Source of the DNA: CAJQQK01 sp049116495
GTDB lineage: Bacteria > Pseudomonadota > Alphaproteobacteria > Rhizobiales > Hyphomicrobiaceae
Assembly (NCBI GenBank): GCA_049116495.1
Contig: JAGDYV010000034.1
Coordinates: forward strand, 9,657-73,656
Direction: 5' to 3'
DNA length: 64,000 nt
Below are positions 25,731-33,539 of this stretch, one piece after another. The first letter of the stretch is position 1. Each line of letters starts with the position of its first letter. Made by a program: the position numbers and the translations under genes. The notes under the pieces are model-generated. The model searched no databases. It had not been told where the DNA came from and saw nothing but the letters and a program-made list of their open reading frames with translations.

Positions 25731-26768
25731 GTGAAGCAATTTCACATGAAGTATGTTCGAGATAGGATTGCCAGTCTGGGCAATTGGCCATGTTGGCTTG
25801 ACCTCGGCACATTCGGAGAACGCTGCCGCACGTGGCTCTTGTGTATTGCCATTCTCGGCACTCCGGTCACTGGTGATTTCTCATGGATCCAACCTTCTAT
25901 TGCTGACGCACGCCGCGACCAACCAAAGTTCGACCAGCGGCTGACGCAAGAGCAAGTCGCCGCACTCAAACCGCTTGATGAGTTCCAAGAATGCTCTGTT
26001 TGCCCGCGTATGGTTGTAATACCGAGCGGCTCTTTCATGATGGGTTCGCGCAATGGCAACCAGGACGAAACGCCGATCCACAAGGTAACGATCGGACGCG
26101 CGTTCGCGGCAGGCAAATTCGAAATCACGGTTGCCGAATACGAAGCCTGCGTGATGACTGGCGCTTGTAATGCCCCCCAATGGCGTCGGCGCGGAAGCTA
26201 TTACAACATCGAGACTGGCTCGAATGATCATTACAAAAGACTGGGGGCTGCGCTAACCCACGCACGACATCCCATTGTCGGCATAAGCTGGATTAACGCT
26301 AAGCAATTTATAGATTGGCTCAACAAGAAGGCCGGCAGCACATCGTACCGTCTTCTGGCTGAAGCAGAATGGGAATATCTCGCGCGTGCAGGAAAGGGCC
26401 AACGTCAGTATTGGTGGGGGGACCGTTTCAATCCACGTTATGCTAATTCGGGGGTCAAATCAGCACGAGATCAATGGGCGTTCACGTCGCCGGTCGGAAG
26501 CTTCCTGATCAGCCCGTTCGGTCTATACGATCTCCACGGCAACGTTTGGGAGTGGGTCGAAGATTGTTATACGTCGTCTTATATGGGGGCCCCAAGTAAC
26601 GGCACTGCGAGGCGGGTTAAAGAATGCAATCGACGCGTCGTGCGCGGCGGGGCCTGGTATTACGTTCCAAGACTGCTGCGCTCTGCTGACCGTTACGGAC
26701 TGTCTCCGGTTAAGCGGCGCAACGACACTGGGTTTCGTGCGGGCCGAACGCTTGGCACCTCGGATTGA
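25731..26768 (+). CDS. FGE-sulfatase-fold (SUMF1-like) exported protein, catalytic cysteines not evident
   Basis: A GTG at 25731 lies 3 bp after the DUF1194 stop; an ATG at 25746 is an alternative. The N-terminal 50 residues hold a hydrophobic segment (TWLLCIAILGTPVTG), suggesting export. From about residue 95 the protein is a FGE-sulfatase domain: VIPSGSFMMGSRNGNQDETP, FEITVAEYEACV, PIVGISWINAKQFIDWLN, YRLLAEAEWEYLARAG, FGLYDLHGNVWEWVEDCY, VVRGGAWYY and DTGFRAGR. In true formylglycine-generating enzymes the region after VVRGG contains the paired active-site cysteines; here it reads AWYYVPRLLRSADRYGLSP without cysteine, so sulfatase activation is unlikely. Function unknown; linked by context to DUF1194. 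Confidence 0.85.
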   Translation: MKQFHMKYVRDRIASLGNWPCWLDLGTFGERCRTWLLCIAILGTPVTGDFSWIQPSIADARRDQPKFDQRLTQEQVAALKPLDEFQECSVCPRMVVIPSGSFMMGSRNGNQDETPIHKVTIGRAFAAGKFEITVAEYEACVMTGACNAPQWRRRGSYYNIETGSNDHYKRLGAALTHARHPIVGISWINAKQFIDWLNKKAGSTSYRLLAEAEWEYLARAGKGQRQYWWGDRFNPRYANSGVKSARDQWAFTSPVGSFLISPFGLYDLHGNVWEWVEDCYTSSYMGAPSNGTARRVKECNRRVVRGGAWYYVPRLLRSADRYGLSPVKRRNDTGFRAGRTLGTSD

Positions 26769-27505
26769 TATGGCCCTGCCGAGAGGTCAAGCGATCGAAG
26801 TCTTAAACATCGACGTCGTGGACAGGCCGCCTCGAACACATTCTTCGGCGTTGCGGACCTATATTGCCGCTTTCACGACGCCACGGTCATGAGCCCTCAT
26901 CGACACGATCCACCCTTCCATCCGATTGTGTTCCCGGAAAGGGATCGCTGATCCTCCCCGAAAAGAGAAACAATCTTGACCTGTCGGGTATGTCGCCAGC
27001 TCGTGCCAAGTGGCTCAGTGCATCCGCACATTCGAACTACACCCTCCCTCGTCAAATGCCGCTTATGCTAATTGAACTGAAATGCGTCGCCAGAAATTTA
27101 CCACGGAGCGTTATCCGTTGGACAAGAAAACGACTCCTCGGTTGGAATCAGGCTCAACTGAAATTTCCTTTCGGCGTTCTCCAGCCCCAGTGGATATTAA
27201 AGAGACTCTGCAATATAAGCGATCCATTTATAAAACTATTCCAAAAAAACATTCCTCACCAGGTCCTCTTATACTCCAGGAAACCAATATATCTTGTGCA
27301 CAACCACGGCCAAACCAAAGGCTGGTCACATGCCAACATAATAGGTTCGACGGACCGATTTTCCGACGCGTTGGAACACAATCTCGGCCAATTGTTGACG
27401 CTCTATAGCTCCGAGTTCATTGAATTTTGGGCGATCAGGAAAATTCCATCAAAAAAAAAACTGGCGGCCATATTGAGTGCCGCCAATTTTCCAAGAGGCA
27501 AACGG
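26769..27505. other. Leader region of the pel locus, AT-rich, no gene recognised
   Basis: These 737 bases lie between the FGE-fold gene and pelD. A frame open from 26864 runs into pelD, but its 214 extra residues show no conserved motif, and a good ribosome binding site lies before the ATG at 27506, so I treat the stretch as leader and promoter. From about 27060 the sequence is visibly richer in A and T, with a run of ten A at 27451-27460 next to a hairpin. Confidence 0.5.
27457..27490. promoter_or_regulatory. Hairpin with poly-A/poly-T flanks just before pelD
   Basis: TGGCGGC at 27462-27468 pairs perfectly with GCCGCCA at 27479-27485 around a 10-base loop. It is flanked by ten A on the left and four T on the right, which can extend the stem. 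Read on the minus strand this is a textbook intrinsic terminator (stem, then G and ten T). Read on the plus strand the hairpin ends 16 bases before the pelD ATG and overlaps the approach to its ribosome binding site, so it could work as an attenuator or translational control element. No minus-strand gene upstream explains a terminator. Confidence 0.6.
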
Positions 27506-28570
27506 ATGCTGGAAGCTGGGAGGTTTGAATCTGCTCGGGTTGAGACATCCAAGAAGGAAAAAGAATTATCATCAGAGTCGTTATTAACTGGCAATTTGGA
27601 CGTGCGCACTCTCGTAATTGAAATTGTCATCATTTATTTCGCACTTTTTACCATCGATTTCGTATTCTTCGAAAAATTTGGCGATTTCTTTGCTCTGGAG
27701 CCGCATCCTTTTTGGATTCCCGTCATATTGCTCAGCTTGCAGTACGGATTTTCAAGCGCAATCGTAACAGCAACGTCAGCAATCGCAATCAACTGGCTCC
27801 TTCTGAGTCCGGAGCAGCCCCTTGGCGAGCCCTATTTTGCTCATGTTATTCGCAACTCGGTATCGCCAGCCATGTGGCTGGCCACCGCTCTCATCGTCGG
27901 CGAGCTACGTCAGAGACAAATTTCTTTACATGCACAAGCGATTGAAGAGGTGGAACGTCTACACGTACAGGCCAAGGTTCTGTCAACTCATTGCGCCGAA
28001 ACAAAGCAGGCCAATCGTGACTTGCAGCTGAAAATCGCAGCCGGAAAAACGGCACCAATCGAACACGCACTGATCCAGCTTGGTAGTGATGAACCTCGGA
28101 ACATAAAGCAGTTTCTGACGACATTCGAGGAGGCATTGGAGGCCCTTGTCGGCCATCACAAGGCGTCTATCTTTGTCATAAACGACGGTGTCGGTTTGCA
28201 TCTCGCATTTCAGTTTGGCTGGGCCGACAGCGATCGCTACCTTCGGGAAATTCAACCAAGTCATCCTCTGTACCAGACCGTCATCGAGCAGGAGCTACAC
28301 GTTTCGTCGTGTCGCTCACCATGGGACAACCAAGTCCTTCGAGGCGAGGGAGAAATCGCCGTTCCGATCAAGTACATCCACCACGGCAAAACCTTCGGGA
28401 TGCTCAAAATTGAAGAAACGACCGCAGGCCTCTACTCGTCGGAAAAATTGCGCGCATTGACTTTGCTCGGCCGCGAGATGGGAATTTTTCTGGAACAATT
28501 GGCATTGCAAACGGGCGGCTCGCACCGAGAGCAAGCGGACAAAACAACGCCGCTTCGGGCAGCAAGTTAG
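27506..28570 (+). CDS. pelD: PelD-like membrane GAF protein lacking the GGDEF domain
   Basis: The ATG at 27506 follows AGAGG at 7 bases spacing. The 354-residue product has about four membrane segments (residues about 30-120, from VRTLVIEIVIIYFALFTIDFV to MWLATALIVGELRQR), a coiled region, and a GAF domain (about 195-335: ALEALVGHHKASIFVIND, EIAVPIKYIHHGKTFGMLKIEE, LGREMGIFLEQLAL). This matches PelD of Pseudomonas in order and topology, and pelE, pelF and pelG follow directly. Pseudomonas PelD is about 455 residues and ends with a degenerate GGDEF domain that binds c-di-GMP through an RxxD site. That domain is absent here: the protein stops about 20 residues after the GAF domain. Activation of Pel synthesis must therefore differ, or use another receptor. 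Confidence 0.82.
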   Translation: MLEAGRFESARVETSKKEKELSSESLLTGNLDVRTLVIEIVIIYFALFTIDFVFFEKFGDFFALEPHPFWIPVILLSLQYGFSSAIVTATSAIAINWLLLSPEQPLGEPYFAHVIRNSVSPAMWLATALIVGELRQRQISLHAQAIEEVERLHVQAKVLSTHCAETKQANRDLQLKIAAGKTAPIEHALIQLGSDEPRNIKQFLTTFEEALEALVGHHKASIFVINDGVGLHLAFQFGWADSDRYLREIQPSHPLYQTVIEQELHVSSCRSPWDNQVLRGEGEIAVPIKYIHHGKTFGMLKIEETTAGLYSSEKLRALTLLGREMGIFLEQLALQTGGSHREQADKTTPLRAAS

Positions 28571-28593
28571 GGCCGGCAGTTAGGACAGTGCAT

Positions 28594-29640
28594 ATGATTG
28601 ATCGACCGCAGCGCTCGCCAAAACAATGCAAAGACAACTTAGGCAAAGAGTACTCAAAGCCACGATCGAGGCATCGCAAGGCACAAGCCATTGCCGACTG
28701 CCACTTGCTTGTTGGTTTAGCGTTGGTTGACTACATCGCATGGTCGTTGATCTTCAACGGTTCGTCGATATCACCGCTAGTGGGTGGCGTCCTACACTTT
28801 GGCATCCTCGGCTTTCTCGGCTGGCTAATAAGAAGCCGAGCGGATTCTGGGGCCGATGTAAGACACACGACGCTCGCGCTTATGCTCGGCGCATTGCTCG
28901 GCGCGGTCGGCATGACGATCGCTGCACTCGTGGCAGTGAGCGGTCTATTGCTTAAGAAATCGCGTCAGATAATTGATGCCTGGTATCAGCGGCAGGCCGA
29001 CTCAGTCACAAGGGATGACGTCGCTGAACTTATCGGCTCCATCAATAATGGTCGCGTCACATCCCACTCGATGCGCAGCGCAGAAAATTTAAGTTTGATA
29101 ATCAGAGAAGGCACCTTTTCGCAAAAGCAAGCGATCATGGAAGTCGTCGCGAGAAGTTACCGACCTGAACTGCTACCCGTCTTGAATTTAGCACTCACCT
29201 CACCGGTGCCCGCCATTCGCGTTCAAGCTGCCGCGGTAAAAGGCAAACTCTATACGTCGGCCATGGTTGATCTGCGCACAGCGCTCGTTGACCTAGACCG
29301 GGCACAGAGCAAGGAAGATGTCGCAACGGCTGGGCAGCGCCTATCGCAGTGCATTCTCTCAGGGCTACTGGAGCCAGATCAAAAACTGAGCGCTCTGACC
29401 GCATCAAAGAAGGTTCACGATGTTGCCGGCTCGCTCAAGTATAATGACGAGGCCCGCGAGTTATTTCATGACCTGCGCTACTTGTTCGCCCATTTTGACG
29501 ATGCCGCAGCACTGCTGGTGCGCATGGAAGAGTATGGCGGACAAGTCGACCAGCATCGAAAACAGTTGCAAGCGGCCTTCGAGGGCTATGAACGTGGTGT
29601 GTCAGGCTTGCTCAGCACGAACAAAAGCTACGCAGCATAA
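28594..29640 (+). CDS. pelE: PelE-like membrane scaffold protein
   Basis: I choose the ATG at 28594, with TAGGA eight bases upstream, over the GTG at 28588. The protein (348 residues) has three to four N-terminal membrane segments (LLVGLALVDYIAWSLIF, VGGVLHFGILGFLGWLI, LALMLGALLGAVGMTIAAL) followed by a cytoplasmic helical domain of about 220 residues. That plan, its length and its place between pelD and pelF match PelE, an inner membrane component of the Pel synthase complex with TPR/HEAT-like cytoplasmic helices. The assignment rests mainly on topology and gene order since PelE is poorly conserved. Confidence 0.75.
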   Translation: MIDRPQRSPKQCKDNLGKEYSKPRSRHRKAQAIADCHLLVGLALVDYIAWSLIFNGSSISPLVGGVLHFGILGFLGWLIRSRADSGADVRHTTLALMLGALLGAVGMTIAALVAVSGLLLKKSRQIIDAWYQRQADSVTRDDVAELIGSINNGRVTSHSMRSAENLSLIIREGTFSQKQAIMEVVARSYRPELLPVLNLALTSPVPAIRVQAAAVKGKLYTSAMVDLRTALVDLDRAQSKEDVATAGQRLSQCILSGLLEPDQKLSALTASKKVHDVAGSLKYNDEARELFHDLRYLFAHFDDAAALLVRMEEYGGQVDQHRKQLQAAFEGYERGVSGLLSTNKSYAA

Positions 29641-29669
29641 CTGGAAACGCGTGTGGGCGAATTCTTGTC

Positions 29670-31229
29670 ATGGTAAGTCTACAATCACACGGAGCTCTAT
29701 GGCCCAAGTTCATGGGCGCGGAAAGACGCGCCAAGCCATCCGTCGACATCTGCATCATAGTTGAGGGTTGCTATCCGTTTGTGACAGGCGGCGTATCGTC
29801 CTGGTTGGATTGGCTCATCAAAAGCCTGCCGCAATACTCTTTCGCCATCGTTGCGATCTCACCGACATCAGAGCCCGCCGAAATCGTATACGATATGCCA
29901 GACAACGTGATGATTTTCCGCAAGATCAGCCTGCACCAAAGCGCCTCGCATGGATCGAGCGCACAACTGCAACCCGATCTGGACCCTGCCCAATTCGCCG
30001 ACAGTCTTTCTCGAATTGTTGAAACGGGCCAGCTGAAGGATTTTTCTGACGTTATAAGCTTGCTGCGCCAAGACTCCAGAATAACGCGCGACAGTCTGAT
30101 GAATTCGCGCGTGGCATGGGAAACCATCCAAATCATGTACGACAGGCATATGCCGCATGGTTCGTTCTTACATTATTTCTGGGCATGGCGCGCGTTGTTC
30201 GGCGGGTTGTTTGCCATGCTCCTAGCACCGCTGCCTCGTGCACGCGTCTATCACACGATCTCAACCGGCTATGCCGGCTTGCTGGCGGCCCGGGCCGCCA
30301 TCGAAAACCAACGGCCGGCCCTGCTCACAGAACACGGCATCTACACGAACGAACGACGAATCGAAATCCTCATGGCGGATTGGATCGCTGAAACCATGGA
30401 TAGCGGGTTTTCAATTGGCGACGACCGGTTCGATCTCAAGAAGATGTGGGTTCGGGGCTTCGAGAGCTACGGCCGAATTTGTTACGGCGCATGCTCCAAG
30501 ATCGTGACTTTGTACAAGGACAATCAACATCTACAACGCATTCTGGGAGCAAACGAGGAACGGCTGGAAGTCATTCCAAACGGCATTGATTGGATGCGGT
30601 TTTCTGAAATCTCGCGCGCGACGGATGAGATGCGTCCCACGATGGCCCTCATCGGTCGCGTCGTTCCCATTAAAGACATCAAGACATTTCTTTACGCAGC
30701 AGCCAAAGTCCGCAAAAACATCCCCGAACTGCGCACGATAATCGTGGGGCCAATCGATGAAGACAAAGGGTATTACAATGAATGCCTGTCGCTCAGTACT
30801 GATTTAGGGCTGGCCAACTGCGTGCAATTTACCGGCCGCCTGGACATCACAAAACTACTACCGGAAATCCACGTCAACGTACTAAGCAGCATAAGTGAGG
30901 CGCAGCCACTTGTCCTATTGGAGGCAGGCGCAGCCGGCATACCAGCTGTCGCCACCGATGTCGGCTCCTGTCGCGAACTACTGCTCGGACAACCCGATGA
31001 AAATCCAAAACTCGGCCCAGGCGGCATTATCGCCGACGTCGCGTCCAGCGACCAAATCGCAAATGGCGCTATGTCGCTCCTTTCGTCGCCGGACTTGCGC
31101 CGCCGGTACGGTGAATCAATGGCCGAGCGCGTCCATCAGCACTACAACAACATCGACGTTCTCAAGAGATACACGGATCTGTATGATGGCTGCCTAAAAC
31201 AGGTCGATGGAATACCATGGCCGGCATAG
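29670..31229 (+). CDS. pelF: PelF glycosyltransferase (GT4 family)
   Basis: The 519-residue cytosolic protein is close to the size of Pseudomonas PelF. Its start is diagnostic: VDICIIVEGCYPFVTGGVSSW then a region ending DWLIKSLPQYSFAIVAISP. It has the PelF-type central part (HGIYTNERRIEILMADWI, VIPNGIDWMRFS) and the GT4 donor-binding block ALIGRVVPIKDIKTFLYAA with the EX7E motif in SEAQPLVLLEAGAAGIP. PelF polymerises the aminosugar backbone from UDP-sugar. The stop overlaps the start of pelG by 13 bases, so the two are coupled. This is the most secure of the Pel assignments. Confidence 0.93.
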   Translation: MVSLQSHGALWPKFMGAERRAKPSVDICIIVEGCYPFVTGGVSSWLDWLIKSLPQYSFAIVAISPTSEPAEIVYDMPDNVMIFRKISLHQSASHGSSAQLQPDLDPAQFADSLSRIVETGQLKDFSDVISLLRQDSRITRDSLMNSRVAWETIQIMYDRHMPHGSFLHYFWAWRALFGGLFAMLLAPLPRARVYHTISTGYAGLLAARAAIENQRPALLTEHGIYTNERRIEILMADWIAETMDSGFSIGDDRFDLKKMWVRGFESYGRICYGACSKIVTLYKDNQHLQRILGANEERLEVIPNGIDWMRFSEISRATDEMRPTMALIGRVVPIKDIKTFLYAAAKVRKNIPELRTIIVGPIDEDKGYYNECLSLSTDLGLANCVQFTGRLDITKLLPEIHVNVLSSISEAQPLVLLEAGAAGIPAVATDVGSCRELLLGQPDENPKLGPGGIIADVASSDQIANGAMSLLSSPDLRRRYGESMAERVHQHYNNIDVLKRYTDLYDGCLKQVDGIPWPA

Positions 31230-32605
31230 GATTTGAGCTGCAAAAACTGAGCGCGAGAAACACACTTTTCGCTCAGATCTCAGCCGCAACACATGGTGCT
31301 GTCGTGGCCACCGGTCCATGGCTGTTCACCATCGTGAGCCTGGCACTGATAGCAATCGCGACTGAGAGCCTAGCAGATCGAGAAGTCCTATCGACGTTTC
31401 GCGTTGTCGTTTTTTATGGCTTCTGCCTCTCGTCGATTGCCGCATCGCCAGCCATAATTACCGGCGTTCGCCTGGTTGCCGACGCGATCTATGCAAAAAA
31501 CATCGGTGAAGTTCCGGCAGTCTTCTTGAACTGCCTGTTTTGGGCCGCGCTGCCAACAGCATTAGTCGGCTTCCTCGTATACTTCGTCGCTTTCAGCTTG
31601 CCCATATTCGCTGGTGTCATCGCCATCACGACGTGCGTGCTGACAAGTCTGATCTGGGTCTCGACAGCTTTTTGCAGCGCAATTCGAAATTATCGCATCG
31701 TAACGCTGTCGTTTCTGTTCGGAATGATTGTCGTTACTATCAACTCGATCCTCATGGCCAAGCTGAACCAGGGAGTCGAAGGCATGCTGATTGGCATGAA
31801 CATCGGCTTATGTACGATTGCTGTGAGTTTGATCAATCAGATATTCGTAACGTTCCCGCACCCCGTGAACTCCAATGCCGTTGATCCGATTGGATTTGCT
31901 CGCAGCATTGCGGATCGATGGATGCTCTGTGTTGGCGCGACCATCGCAAGCATAGCAATATGGGTGGACAAGATCGTTATATGGTATTCTGGCGCAGGCG
32001 AAACTGTCCTTTGGGGTTTGCGGCACGCTCCCATTTACGACAGCGCTCTATTCGTTTCTTTTCTATGTATCGTGCCCGCGCTTGCACAATATGTCGTTCA
32101 TATCGAAACAAATTTTTATCGTCAATTTCAAAAATACTATCACGACATTTCAACACATGCCTGCCTGAGGGATATAAAGGATAATGCAATTACATTGAAA
32201 GTGCGCACTCAAAACGCTGTTCTTGGAATTTGGCACAGGCATATCATTGTCTGCAGCATTGCCTTCCTACTTGGCCCCACAATAATTGTCACCATCGGCC
32301 TTGAATATAAACAACTCTCTATTTTTCGAATGGGTACACTGGGCGCATTATTTCATTTTTTATTTTTCGCCTGCAGTTCGATCATTTTGTTTCTTGATCG
32401 GCAACGATTATTTTTAAATCTGCAAATTATTTTTCTTCTGACGAGCTTGCTTTTCACCATAATCAGCACACTAGGTGGCGAAAGTTATCTTGGGGTAGGA
32501 TATTTTGCGGCCATCCTGATTTCCGCAATGCTATCGTATTTTGCCATGATCCGTGTCTTGAATGACATAAACTTTCTAACCTTCATCTCGAACAATAAAC
32601 TATAG
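31217..32605 (+). CDS. pelG: PelG inner membrane polysaccharide transporter
   Basis: The 462-residue product is hydrophobic throughout with about 12 membrane segments, in the size range of PelG (456 residues in Pseudomonas), and begins MAGIGFELQKLSARNTLFAQ as PelG does. It is a MATE/Wzx-like flippase thought to work with PelD, PelE and PelF in synthase-coupled export. The last 150 codons are markedly richer in A and T than the flanking genes. It converges on the minus-strand TPR gene, with only 40 bases between the stops. Confidence 0.92.
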   Translation: MAGIGFELQKLSARNTLFAQISAATHGAVVATGPWLFTIVSLALIAIATESLADREVLSTFRVVVFYGFCLSSIAASPAIITGVRLVADAIYAKNIGEVPAVFLNCLFWAALPTALVGFLVYFVAFSLPIFAGVIAITTCVLTSLIWVSTAFCSAIRNYRIVTLSFLFGMIVVTINSILMAKLNQGVEGMLIGMNIGLCTIAVSLINQIFVTFPHPVNSNAVDPIGFARSIADRWMLCVGATIASIAIWVDKIVIWYSGAGETVLWGLRHAPIYDSALFVSFLCIVPALAQYVVHIETNFYRQFQKYYHDISTHACLRDIKDNAITLKVRTQNAVLGIWHRHIIVCSIAFLLGPTIIVTIGLEYKQLSIFRMGTLGALFHFLFFACSSIILFLDRQRLFLNLQIIFLLTSLLFTIISTLGGESYLGVGYFAAILISAMLSYFAMIRVLNDINFLTFISNNKL

Positions 32606-32645
32606 AACCATGACATTGACAGTCGCACGCGGGCGCACAAGCAAC

Positions 32646-33539
32646 TCACTCTCGCGCGCCGCGTCGTAAGCTGACAGCGTCAGCCTGTGAAATATGATTT
32701 CGACGAAGCGCTTCCTTGATGATGAGCTGGGCCAGTTGAAGGCGCTTCGCATCAATCGCTTCTTTGTAGAAAAGGCTGAGTTGATTGTGGTCAATTTCCT
32801 CGGACAGCCACTGTTCCATGAAACTTCGTGATTGGGAGAAGCGCTGCTGGAGCAATAGAATTCGAAATAGCGCAAACCGCAAGCGCCAGTTCGGCACCCC
32901 TGACATCGCGTCAGAGCGAACGAAGTGGCGCACTGCCAGTTCAAGCTTTTGGTCTCGGGCGAAGAGGTTTCCCAGCCGCTCGTGATGCGCAACTTTGAGG
33001 ACAGGAGAATTGGCAAACCTCCCAAGAACAGCTTTTTCGCCTTCGTAGTTGTCTTCCAATCTCAAAATGAGAAGGGCTTCATCCAAAGTCTCCGACGTCG
33101 GGCTGATATTGAGCAGGCGAACCAGTATTTCGAGTCGTTTCGCCGGGTTCTGCACCTGTTTGTAAAATCGAGCGGCTCTCTTGAGCAGCTCAACATTGGC
33201 GGGCTGCTTTTGCAGCACTTCTTGGATAACCTGGTCCGCCTGGTTAAGGTCGCCAAACCCCAGATGCAACTGATGAAGAGCTATCGCCGAGTGGATATCC
33301 CCGGCACCTTGCGCGTGCAGACCAATCAATCGCACACGCGCATCTTTGAAGTTTCCATCAACAATCAGTCCGTGCGCAATCTCTTTGTTGGTCGGCAGCG
33401 CAACAGCCGCAGCCACAATTGCACAGCACGCAAATCCCCAAACAGTAATACTGGAACCACGGACAATTTGCAGCTCGGAACTCAACCTAGTAGCAGGTGA
33501 TTGAGATATCGACCGGAGCGCGTGCATCAACCGGCGCAT
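32646..33539 (-). CDS. Membrane-anchored TPR protein, possible stand-alone PelB periplasmic part
   Basis: The 297-residue product has one N-terminal membrane segment (ITVWGFACCAIVAAAVALP, about 32-50), then helix pairs with the TPR pattern from about residue 55 to 290 (HSAIALHQLHLGFGDLNQADQVIQ, VELLKRAARFYKQVQNPAKRLEIL, HHERLGNLFARDQKLELAVRHF). Pseudomonas PelB is an N-anchored protein with many TPRs followed by an outer membrane beta-barrel; this gene would correspond to a shortened TPR part with no barrel. Its first 53 bases overlap the end of the PelA-like gene, indicating tight coupling. The PelB link is inference from fold and context. Confidence 0.7.
   Translation of the reverse strand: MRRLMHALRSISQSPATRLSSELQIVRGSSITVWGFACCAIVAAAVALPTNKEIAHGLIVDGNFKDARVRLIGLHAQGAGDIHSAIALHQLHLGFGDLNQADQVIQEVLQKQPANVELLKRAARFYKQVQNPAKRLEILVRLLNISPTSETLDEALLILRLEDNYEGEKAVLGRFANSPVLKVAHHERLGNLFARDQKLELAVRHFVRSDAMSGVPNWRLRFALFRILLLQQRFSQSRSFMEQWLSEEIDHNQLSLFYKEAIDAKRLQLAQLIIKEALRRNHISQADAVSLRRGARE

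Noticed and set aside
26864..27505. In-frame upstream extension of pelD by 214 codons
   Set aside because: No conserved motif or typical coding composition, and a good ribosome binding site precedes the internal ATG at 27506.
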